From Zygaena filipendulae (taxonomy: Eukaryota > Arthropoda > Insecta > Lepidoptera > Zygaenidae): 64,000 nt of DNA. Position numbers and translations under genes: made by a program. The notes under the pieces were generated by a model. That model was not told the origin of the DNA, did not search any database, and saw only the letters and a program-made list of their open reading frames with translations. This document shows positions 46,020 to 56,210 of this stretch, one piece after another (the stretch's first letter is position 1; each line of letters starts with the position of its first letter). The DNA lies in the NCBI GenBank assembly GCA_907165275.2, contig OU015655.1:4538501-4602500 (forward strand), given 5' to 3'.

Positions 46020-46260
46020 TACGTTGTAATAAAAAATATGGCCGCAAATGGTATAAGGTACGGCAAAACCCGCGCCCGCGCCGCGCTGTGCTCCGCCGCC
46101 TCGGCCCACGGGTCACGTCTATGCAAATGATATTAAATTAGAAACGCTTAATAACAACTGTGCCGCTGCTGCCACCGTAAAGAGGTGCAATTACACCAAT
46201 CAAATCGAAATTTAGAACACTAATTGTGCCCCACATGTTTTACGGCCAAAATTATAATCT
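46020..46260. promoter_or_regulatory. GC-rich island 9 with a POU octamer
   Basis: CpG-rich 'cccgcgcccgcgccgcgctg' is followed by 'cgtctatgcaaatgatatta', which carries the exact octamer ATGCAAAT. Next come 'aataacaactgtgccgctgc' and 'caattacaccaatcaaatcg'. The cluster resembles a developmental enhancer. Confidence 0.32.
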
Positions 46261-46674
46261 TTTACAGATGGAGTGATGTTTTGCGTGGATGAATTTTCTG
46301 GAATACTGCACCCCTTCCCCATTATGATTTTCAATCGCTCTAATGACACTGGACCGTTTTAATTACGGTATAACTAATTACACCATACAAAAACAACGAT
46401 AAAATAAATATATTAACATTACGTACTTAAATAAAAAAAAAATCCAGATGTTCAACTGATAAGACAATAGGGTTTTACCAGCAGATCCATTAAAAAAAAT
46501 CAGTGGTGGTTTTCTAGTTCCACGAGGAAATTTTTAAAGGTTCAATCGTTAAGATTATTTGAAAGCAAGAATTATTATTATCAGAAAACAAATCGGAAAA
46601 ATATCCAAGCTGTACAATTCATATTTTATACCGTTATTATTAGGTCTAATGCTCATAAGCCACGAATGAAAGCA

Positions 46675-46860
46675 TGTAAATTATCGGTTATGGTGAGAAT
46701 CCATGCCCCGTCGTCTGTCGGTCGTGTGCGGTGCGGTGCAGCTAAGTCGCGTACCGGAACGCACCTGTGACCGCATCTCAGGGGATTTAGCCGCAACTCA
46801 ACACCCCTCTAACCACGCCATGCCCGGTGACTTATGGGCATCGAATTGCAGACAAATAAA
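46675..46860. promoter_or_regulatory. GC-rich island 10
   Basis: It contains 'ccccgtcgtctgtcggtcgt', 'gcgtaccggaacgcacctgt' and 'ccacgccatgcccggtgact'. No open frame is supported. Confidence 0.25.
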
Positions 46861-47329
46861 AGTATAGCACAAGTTTATAGTGCAGCTTTCGTAAGTACTA
46901 AAACGTAGTGATTATAATATTATTATCTTTGGTAAGTAGGTACTTTCAATAATTTCACCATTATTTTCATAAATAGCTGATTTACCTACCGCAGCACTCA
47001 GAGACATCCGTTCGATTTTCAAATATTGTATAGGTACTTGAAAAATAATGGAAATTGTACAGTGTAATAGAGACACTAATCATAAACCTGTGTTTCGAAA
47101 TGCACACCTTTTTTAATTTAAGAAAACTGTCTATGAAAGCGTTTTATTAGATGCACTTCTAATATGCGGTTAAAAAGTTAATTTAGACAAAACATTGTCA
47201 AAGCCTTCATGAAAAATAAAAAAATAGGTACAACGAATAATACAATTTGAATGCCGCAAACTCATCGTGGTTTGTAGCAAGCAATTTAAAAGGCAAATAA
47301 GAGTAGTATCACAGAGTTTTTTCTTAAAG

Positions 47330-47480
47330 GCGTCTCGGCGAAAACTGCGTTAAAATGATTTAACTCCCCTCAGATAGCGTTACTGGCGTTCTGCTATTAT
47401 TGAGATCGCCGGCCCGGGGCTGCCCGGCTAATAAACGCTTATCAACGCCCTCATTATCACACCCTTAACATCGCTTTAAT
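47330..47480. promoter_or_regulatory. GC-rich island 11
   Basis: It has 'gagatcgccggcccggggct' and 'taataaacgcttatcaacgc', with two GATA-type cores (TTATCA) near 'cctcattatcacaccc'. It is non-coding. Confidence 0.28.
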
Positions 47481-48456
47481 GTCTTGCTCTTGAACAAAAC
47501 ATATTTAATCACATTTTTCAACAGCAGCGAGAACTTTTTAAATTTCATAAATTTTTAGTGAGGGAACGTCTGAGTACCGGCGCGGAAGTATACACGGGTG
47601 ACGGCGCTTTCGCGTTTTTTATTTAAAATTAAGTCTATTGTTGGAACTTTTAAGTTTGTAACAATTTTTATAATTTTGAGATATACATAGATATTAGACT
47701 TATTTACAAGAAAATCGGACTTCATGACTACGTTAGTTATTAACATAAAAAATTACGGGGTTTTATTAATAACATACCTACTACTATACCTACATAGTAT
47801 TTTAATAATAATAATAATAATAATAGTAACTCTCTTTATAAAATATATATTATCAACAACTATTAATGATCGGATTTCAGTGACTTTCAAAAATACATTA
47901 AAGTAAAATAAGTAAACTTAATACGACTTTATTCTAATCGAAATACAGGTACCTTAACAAAAACCATGGCAAAAACCATTTCGGTGGCACCCCGCATTGA
48001 CGCTAGTGACAATCTCTTAAGTAAATGTTTTTTAAAATACCATACCTATATGTATATATGTATAGTGATTTTAATGTAACATTGGCAAGAAATTGCTTCT
48101 AATATTTTCACGAGGGCATCGTCTCTAGATAATATGAAGTGTCCGCGACACCCTGCTGCGGATGCCTACCCCCGTATGCCCTACCCCTACCCCGCCGACG
48201 CCTGAACCCTGCCACTATCAGCCACCACTCTGATCTTTTAATCCCAACTTTACTGCTGCTTCGCGACACTAAATTATAATATAACAAGTCGTAAATTTCA
48301 GAAACTATCCGTACATGACACTCTTAACTTAAGGTCGCTCTATACGTTGCTTAAACGCCTTATAAATTCTCGACATAGATCGTATAGGGAGAAGGCTATG
48401 ATATTGTTTGAGAGAATTTTTTCATTAAGTACGTTAAGATTGTATTTTATTATAAA

Positions 48457-48661
48457 CTAGCTGTGCCCCGCGGTTTCACCCGCGGTAATTTCGAAGTTCC
48501 CGCGGGAATTCCGAGATAAAAAGCACCCTATGTCTTTCTCTGCAACCCTGGAAACGCGCATACCAAATTTCATCCAAATTCGTTCAGCCGTTTTTGCGTG
48601 ATTGAGTAACAAACATCCAAACATCTATACGTCCAAACATCCACACTTTCACATTTATAAT
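48457..48661 (-). mobile_element. Helitron-like inverted copy, well preserved
   Basis: CTAG at 48457 is followed by 'ctgtgccccgcggtttcacc', 'gttcccgcgggaattccgag' and 'gttcagccgtttttgcgtga'. It ends near 'cacatttataatg'. Confidence 0.75.
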
Positions 48662-49689
48662 GTAAAAAAAAAATTATCACCCCATAACTCTATCAGGATA
48701 TCATATGTCCCGGAAATGAAACAAACGTGACCTCTGCCGCAGAATCTGTTTTAAGTTTAATTTCTAATTCAGTTTTATTAATTTTTACATCATTTAGTTT
48801 CCACTTAAATTCTAACTACAATTAAAAAGAAAGTCGGTGCCTAATTAGTGCCATAAAAACGTGGCAAATAAATCACACATAAATAATAATAGAATTATTA
48901 TACATATGTAACACACATATATAGATATGGAATCGGAACATGGTGTTCAACACACAAAGTTCACCTACAACGGGAAACGAAGCCGGGTCTTCTTGGTTCG
49001 CGGAGAAGGAATGCTGGCCACCTCGTCGACCCATGGTCGACCCGATTTAACCATCGAATTAAGATAATACTTATTGATAAAAAATAAGCAACAGTTAGCG
49101 GTATTATACCTTCAGTCACATGTGTTTTAGTCCAGGATTTGTCGAGTGTTCTTTGAGCGAATCTCTCCCTCTTGTTTGATCTCAAAATTAAGAGTCAACG
49201 AGCAAACAGTATCGTTGCTGGCGGGAAAAAATAAAATAAAAAGGGTGTCGCCGTCGAAGTCTATACCAGTTACGGTGGTACCCGTAATATTCGAAGCCCC
49301 AGTGAAAGAACGAAATTGAATATTAAATGAAATAATTTATGCCATATTTATCATTTTGCAAATGAGCACCGACTTACCTTAATGAAAATTTTGAATAGAA
49401 TTTTTTGCGGATCCACGTTTTGATTAGGTACAATAAGCAACATAATGTGCTTTTTTTAAAAATTCATTTAGGATATAGTTACTTAAAATAATTTCTAAAA
49501 AGTACTCAATAAAAGTACTTAGCTTTAAGAATTATGGGACACTTGCTATGATAAATACGTTTATACAATAAGATAAAATAAGAAGTAGGTACCGATAGTA
49601 GGTGGAAAAAATCAAAATAAACTACTACCTCTATTCCTAGTATTATTATTAGCGAAATAAGAACAAGCCTACGATCGCGGTCTTAGCAT

Positions 49690-49865
49690 TAGAAAAAATT
49701 AAATGAAAAATGAAAATGAAATATAGTTTATTCGTTACGACCACAATTAAATAATATGAATAAACAAAAAGTAGCATAAATAGCGTGTCGCAACAAAAGG
49801 GCAACCAGCTCAGCATAACCTGGGAACCATTAGGGGCCCGACGCTGGTCTTCCGCTGGAGTTACA
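49690..49865 (-). mobile_element. Probable LINE 3' end
   Basis: On the minus strand, 'ccagcggaagaccagcgtcg' leads to 'taacgaataaactatatttc' and a run of TTTCA repeats. A unique 3' UTR ending in a short simple repeat is typical of non-LTR elements. No protein portion is left. Confidence 0.45.
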
Positions 49866-50289
49866 AAATCACTAAATGACTTTCATTGTAAAAATGATTG
49901 AATAGGTGCTTCTGAGTAACTATCTATATCATAAAATAAATAAACATTCATAATAATCATCACTGAGTTTGGCTTTATTTCATCACCAGTTTAACACCCA
50001 GTACATACATACAATCGATACGAGGCGAGAGAGTTGTAAATCACCCAAGATTTGGTTGCAATCTGTTGACAGCACGTGGACCCGTGTCAACCGCTTAACT
50101 GCTACTCAGGGCATTATACCTGAACAAACGCACATAGGTTTAGTGTAGGTATGTATGTAAACGCAGACAGTTTTCACTGACTCTGCAGGCAAGGAAAAAT
50201 AATATGTCCTGAGTATAGACTATAGAGTAAGATTGTGCTATTATTGTCTGCTAAAATGATACCTATACGAAGTTGCTCTCAAAAAAATC

Positions 50290-50862
50290 AGCCAAGTACG
50301 AGTCGGACTCGCGCACAGAGGGTTCCTTATACAAACTTGTTGGTATCTAAATATTTCATCCATCACGGGAGTCTCGAAAAAATAGAAAATTGATTTTTTT
50401 TTGTATGTATAAACGGCCTAATTTTTTATTGTATTGACTTGGAAGATTGATTTTTTTACAGCTCCAAGATATTGCAGTCAAGTATTTGATGTTTATTTTA
50501 ACTTGTACCTCCACAGATTTCTGAGAAAAAGAGTCTTGATAGACAGACAAAAGGAGACAGACAACTAACGGCCGCACTCAGAGTCGACTTTAATGATTAC
50601 TTAGTTAAGTATAGATTTTAAAACAAATCAAATGCCGCAATCAGAGACATTCAGTAAATTAATGTTAATTGGAATTTAATGAGATGTAAATTAATTAGTT
50701 AAATTCCAATTAACATTAATTTATTAAGCTTGTCTGATTGCGGCAGTTTTGTTTTAAAAATCTATACTTAACTAAGTAATCATTAAAGTCGACTCTGAGT
50801 GCGGCGGTAAGTGATCTATAATGGTTCCTTTATCCTTGTATAGGTACGGAACCCTAAAACTG
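50290..50862 (+). mobile_element. AGTCGGACTCGC element carrying a palindromic MITE
   Basis: The left end 'gccaagtacgagtcggactc' with 'gagggttcc' and the right end 'ggtacggaaccctaaaa' enclose the MITE copy at 50571-50805. It is the same host element as at 8697. Confidence 0.55.
50571..50805. mobile_element. Palindromic MITE (GCCGCACTCAG termini), second copy
   Basis: It begins GCCGCACTCAGAGTCGACTT, ends with its exact inverse, and has the same near-palindromic interior as 9011-9243 (for example 'acttagttaagtatagattt' and its inverse). Confidence 0.75.
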
Positions 50863-51179
50863 AAATTTATCCCAAATAAAAGATTTTAACCCTGGTGTGG
50901 GTACTGAACTGTACATCTATAGGTACCTATATAACAGCAAGTCCTTGTTTTTTGCAAGAATAAATACGCCTTTTGTGGTCCATCTCCAAAATCCGGTGGA
51001 TCGGACGATGTGGACTTTTTTTTCTCTTGGTTCGATCATAGCATTGATTAATGAAAACCATCTTTGACTTACAACACATGGTCTAACTTAATACAAAGCA
51101 CTCAATTCTAAGGCGGCACAACATGTATTTAAAACACGTTGGTAAATTGTTAAAATTAACCGATGAAATAAAAAAAGAA

Positions 51180-51370
51180 ACAGAAACAAAACCATGGCCA
51201 GGTGAAGTGGTGGGTTTAGGTGTGGGGGGGGGGGGATTTAGGGAGGCTGTCTTCGTTAAGGTTTAATTAAATCGTCCTCGGTGGCCTCTCGCGCTTTAAT
51301 TCCACCGTTATTAACGCTGTTAAAAAGTGAGCACACAGAACTGGTCGTACTGTGGAGAGGTGTCGGTTTT
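51180..51370. promoter_or_regulatory. Unique island 12 with a G12 run
   Basis: It contains 'ccatggccaggtgaagtggt', an uninterrupted run of 12 G at 51224-51235, then 'cgtcctcggtggcctctcgc' and 'tccaccgttattaacgctgt'. No coding sequence was found. Confidence 0.25.
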
Positions 51371-52524
51371 ATTATGCTAAAGATTTTTTTTTAACTATAA
51401 TAATGGTCATTAATATTTAAAATTAACCTCCTTATACTTATCTACCTATCTAGTTCTAGCCATTCTAAGGAAAATTGACCTATAGGGTGCTTAGGCAAAA
51501 CTTTGTCCACAGTTGTACCTACACAAACTACATAGGGGGCGATCGATGATACTAAAATGACTACGATTCCGCAGCCAATCGAAATCTTCTGTCACTTTGG
51601 ATGTAGCATGAAGTAGATAAACCAACAAGTAAGTAAACCAGTGCCCTTTGTTACTAAAAGTAGCCTTTGGAACACCTAAGTACACTGCATTACTTTATTC
51701 TTAAAGTACTATCATATGTACGACAGATATTATACAAATAAACAAATCTTTATTAAAAAAATATCATTGCAATCACTTTTCAGCCGTAACGTTTCCCCGT
51801 ATTTTATGTCCAACAGCTAGGTAGCAGTGGCCACCGCGTTTCCGCAAAGAAACGTTCATGATAAGACCGCTTCTGTCTTCGCTCGGCTCACTTCGCACAA
51901 ACTCACCCACCCTTACTTAAATCTATCCAAACTGTTTGGATTTTAATATTACGCGACCAATTCAAGTGATGTTTCTAAAGATGTTTCCCTTGTTAAGTAT
52001 TAATTTTGTCGCAGCCCGAAACGATTAAGACATTATTCTCTTTTATTAATTTCAAGAAACAAAGTCAAATGGCAACATTAGATTTAGATAAAAAAAAAAT
52101 CGTTCATTATAGTACCTACTATCCCCTCTTTTTAGGCCAGTGATAATATTTTTTATTATTAAAAACCTATCATTATTATATATCTACTCGTTACAATAAA
52201 AAATCATTGAATCTTACTGCAATAAAGTTCTAAGACTGAAATAAAATTGTTTACATATTTTTGATGCCGATCGTACCTATTTTACAGTCAGTAATGTTTT
52301 AACATGGTTTGTTTCCCTAGAATAAAAGACGATTCTCTCTCGAAAATAAGTAGACACCTACCTTGCTCAGGGTAAAGGGAAAGGCTCTGGACAGGTAACT
52401 ATAAGACAAAAACGCATGCACTCCACCACCTCCTCCCGACAACTTTTGACTGTGATTAATCTGAAGCATAGTTAAGAAAGTGGTAAATCTATAAGTACCC
52501 AGTACCTATACCTACCTATCTATC

Positions 52525-52735
52525 TATCTATAATATTATAAATGTGAAAGTTTGGATGGATGGATGGATGTTTGTTACCCAATCACGCCTGAACGACTCA
52601 ACGGAATAGGATGGAATTGGACTCAGAGATAGATTAGTCTGAAATAGGACATAGCGTAGGTAATTTTTATGCCGGAATCCCCGCGGAGACTCCGAAATTT
52701 CCGTGAGTAAAAGGGCGGAGAACAAACAGCCAGTC
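52525..52735 (+). mobile_element. Helitron-like diverged copy
   Basis: 'tataatattataaatgtgaa' is followed by a (GGAT)n run, 'ttacccaatcacgcctgaac' and the 'ggaatccccgcggagactcc' block. The 3' terminus is degraded. Confidence 0.55.
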
Positions 52736-53162
52736 ATTAGATAGATATCTACATAAACGTCAACCGCCGTTTTATTGGAAACGCTTGCGTACCTACTAGC
52801 ACAGATAATAGCGACTTCATTCGCTCTCTTAGACTAGGTATATAGAGTAGAGAATAACCAAAAAGTGAAAGGGGTATCATTGTTAAAGGTGGGTCTACGC
52901 TTAGGAGCCGAGCACGAGCGGAGCACAAGCCGAGCCGCTCTTCTCGCGGAGTCAAGTGTGGACGTACCACGAGCCTACTACAATCACTATCCTTAAACTT
53001 TAATGTACTCATGTAAGTGGCATGTGTCTATATGATAAAGATCTTTAAACCGAAACTTAACATGTAGTTTTTGCTCAGTGTGCAGCTCGTGGCTCGTGGC
53101 GGACATGGACGAGTTATGGATAAACGACCATGCATCAATCGTCTTATTTTTTTATAGTAATC

Positions 53163-53372
53163 CTCATGTTTTGGTCCCATATGGTTGGATAGTAGTTATA
53201 CCTATAGCACCACCCATTCTATAGTAATTCTTATTCTTATTTATAGTTACGGCTGCCCGAAAGAAATTGCTTTTTAGCAATAAGGTCGCCCTTTGTTACC
53301 TACTTTAGTTATTTTTCTATGTATTTTTATTATCATTGTAACAATAAAGAATATTTGATTTAATTTGATTTC
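53163..53372 (+). mobile_element. LINE 3' end
   Basis: 'cgaaagaaattgctttttag', 'caataaggtcgccctttgtt' and a terminal AATAAAG with TTTGATT repeats are typical of the 3' region of lepidopteran non-LTR retrotransposons. A similar (TTTGA)n tail is at about 43830-43868. Confidence 0.5.
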
Positions 53373-53572
53373 TTGAATCGTTTCGAGTAGGACAAAGGCA
53401 GGTCAAGTAGGTACCTATCTACCGTTTAGTTAGACCTAGTATAGTATTATATTATCTGTGGTTAGACTAAAAAAAATTGTTGTTTTTAATAATGTTATAA
53501 TATGTAATTTTAACCTAAGAAGAAGGCTACAAAAATTACCCAACGAATATATTACATTCAGACTGCAGGGCG

Positions 53573-53680
53573 ATATAGTCATTTCTAATTAGCTAATGTT
53601 ATAAGAAGTAAATCAGGCTACTTTGGAGTTCCTGCGGGAATTCCGAAACTCACGCGGGTGAAACCGCGGGGCACAGCTAG
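53573..53680 (+). mobile_element. Helitron-like 3' part
   Basis: It ends 'gggtgaaaccgcggggcaca' plus GCTAG at 53680. Confidence 0.65.
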
Positions 53681-54505
53681 TATTGCATAAATCTCATTGA
53701 AAATGCATGATTACCTACCTACCTACTCAGCCTACCTATAAGAAAATAATACCAAGAGGTGCGGAAATTATTCTTTTTTATATTTTTCGATCCGTTTTTA
53801 TGTTTGTTCGTCTGTTATAACCACAGAAGTATTTTATCCTACCTCTATGATTTTAATAGGTACCTACATTTGTCTGCCTGTAAATCCATCTATTGGATAA
53901 TGAAACAGTTTTCACACAATATTGAGAACGTTATGTTAGAACGTACCTAGGTAGGTACCTACTACTTATCAGTAATTTATAACAGTTTCGTTTAGGCGCA
54001 GTACGTCCAATTGGCAAAATAATGTCCGGGGCTTAGGTATAGAACATATTATTAACAAAGAGATCAAGATCCTACCATTATTTTCTATCTTCCACCCATC
54101 TTCCACGACCTAGGTACTTGTAGAAAGTAGGTACATCAGAAATATTATAATTTCACTGCCATCTATATTTGCTTGATTAGTTTTACGCTCTACGTTGTAA
54201 GTAGGACTGCGCCGATCGAAAGCAGAGGCGTGGAGCGTGCGTAGAGAGCTTACGGCAAGAATTGAAGATGGCAGTTCTGTCATTCTCATTTAATAATAAT
54301 TTGTGAAATTGTTAAAATAGATAATCTTAATCGTTTTGCAATAGTTTAACATCGTAAATGTTACGTAAATATTATATAATTAGAATGATTGTGATTCATT
54401 ATTGATTGTATGAAAACCGGAACCTCGGGCCCGGAAGGTCCTTTTTTTTCAACAGAGCCTTTCTTCTGTCTACGTTTAGAAGTTGGGCTAGGAACTTAAA
54501 GTGCT

Positions 54506-55158
54506 AAACAGACGTTCGAATTTGGTGCGCTCCGCACATCAAACTTGGTACGAGCTCCGTACTATATTCGGTCGTGTGTAGGGCCGTGTTGCATGCTCAA
54601 AAACTCGACCGTGTCCTTGAAATAAATGCCTACAGTAGCGCGATACGTAAACGTGCGATAGGGCCACAAATTTAATTAGACATGATATGTCTCAAGATAG
54701 GATAGGGCTGCCCGCCTCCAGCATTACATTTGCCTACTTTGTGTTTCCATTTAGTTTTGTGATAGTACTTAAATATTCTTTTTTTTTATATAAAAAAATT
54801 AAATTCTTTGTGAATTGAATAGGAAGTGTTCAATAAAAATGCGTGTCGTTTTTTGATTGGTAGATTTAAGCACAATATATCCTACTCGTCATATTAAATA
54901 TGTACTTGAACTTATTTTTAGTGAAAAAATCGCGCGGTTATTATTAAAAAAAAAACACCGTCCGTTCGTCACTGCGGCCACGCGGCACAGTCGTTACCTT
55001 CTCTCTGGTCGCGACTGTCTGCATCCGGAGCGCACGCAGAGTTCGAGGCGCGTAGGTATAGCTCGCGCTTCGTCCGTTTGTATGAAGTAGGAATACTGCT
55101 TATTTTATTTTTACCGTGGTGCGGTGGTGCGGCCAGTACCAAATTCGAACGTCTGTTT
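54506..55158. repeat. 21-bp perfect inverted pair flanking ~610 bp
   Basis: The segment 54506-54526 (core 'acagacgttcgaatttggt') and its exact inverse at 55138-55158 face each other, with weaker similarity (CCGCAC) just inside. The interval contains a GC-rich piece at 54965-55085. It may be the ends of an unknown DNA transposon. Confidence 0.4.
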
Positions 55159-55364
55159 TTGCCACCTTTTGGGGAAGGCAAAAGGATCGAAGTCCATACA
55201 GCCAGTTCATATGTTTTTCTTTTCTGAAGATATTTACATTAAAATACATTTTTACACTTTATACCAGGACTTCTGGGAGCAATTTTTCACAATAAAACCT
55301 CAATAGAATGATTAGAATGCTCTGTAGGAAGTTATACAGTAAAATGATAACCTCCCAGCGAACA

Positions 55365-55520
55365 CCCCATTTCATCCTATTTCACTGTTTCCACATACTG
55401 TTCATTGGATCACTATTATACAAATTCCACCATATGTTTACAATATTAACCACGATAAACTAATTTGTAAAACAAAGAAATAAAAGTTACTTAAAATTTT
55501 GCACAAATCTCGCCAAAATA
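55365..55520 (+). repeat. Dispersed repeat, copy B
   Basis: It matches 24335-24490 over 'tatttcactgtttccacata', 'ctgttcattggatcactatt' and the following AT-rich part. Confidence 0.5.
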
Positions 55521-55699
55521 TGTCTCAAAAAAGTTTTTAATAAAAAACTTGACACTTATCAACTTCACATTAAATTGACATTGACAATGACGTTCACGCA
55601 TACCTATCTATTTGTCCTATTTTAATTTTTGCTTTTATGTACTGTTTGTGTTTAGAACTCGGTTTTATAGTTTTATCTCTTCTAAGGATAATTTTTGAT

Positions 55700-56091
55700 A
55701 ATATTAATATCTACGCATTGTATGCAACAGCCATTGTAATCCTATATCTAAAAGAAAGAAATATTTTGTGAGACTGACAACAAACAATATAATTTGCTTT
55801 GCTCACTACAATTTGGCAATTGCGAATGTCAAAGCTGTCAAAATTGCATGGATTGTACTCTGCTCGGCTCGTTTACAAGGAAATTTACAGGCGTCCCGCG
55901 GCATGCTCGTGTATGATGCAAACTACTCAAGTAATTGCTTTTATTAAACTGTCTTTTATGTGTAATGTGACCGTCCGTTGCGATAACTATTTTAATAACT
56001 TTTCAAGATATCTTCAGAAGACTTCGAGTCATGTCATAGTATGGGTTCGTAAATATAAGAAAATACGCCGCAGAGACGATTTAATACAATA
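55700..56091 (+). promoter_or_regulatory. SCAP: Probable promoter and 5' UTR of SCAP
   Basis: The 390 bases before the SCAP ATG contain no splice-linked coding exon. Around 55850-55920 the sequence becomes richer in G+C ('gctcggctcgtttacaagga', 'ggcgtcccgcggcatgctcg'). The transcription start is not determined. Confidence 0.35.
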
Positions 56092-56210
56092 ATGGCCGGG
56101 CCTACATTACCAGAGAGAGTTGCTCAAATTTACTACACATACGGTTTGTTTTGTTCGTCCTATCCTGTTACTGTTATCATACTGGCTGTATCTACCGTAC
56201 TACTGTGTTG
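56092..56210 (+). CDS. SCAP: SCAP exon 1 (start, TM1)
   Basis: ATG 56092-56094 begins MAGPTLPERVAQIYYTYGLF, then the hydrophobic TM1. The donor 'TG|gtaagt' is phase 2. No in-frame ATG is needed upstream, and the N-terminal length fits the family. Confidence 0.92.

Noticed and set aside
48961..49185. 74-codon minus-strand open frame
   Set aside because: No domain, no splice context and no codon bias; treated as chance.
54857..55306. Open frames upstream of SCAP
   Set aside because: They lie within or beside the inverted-repeat interval and do not connect in phase to SCAP exon 1.
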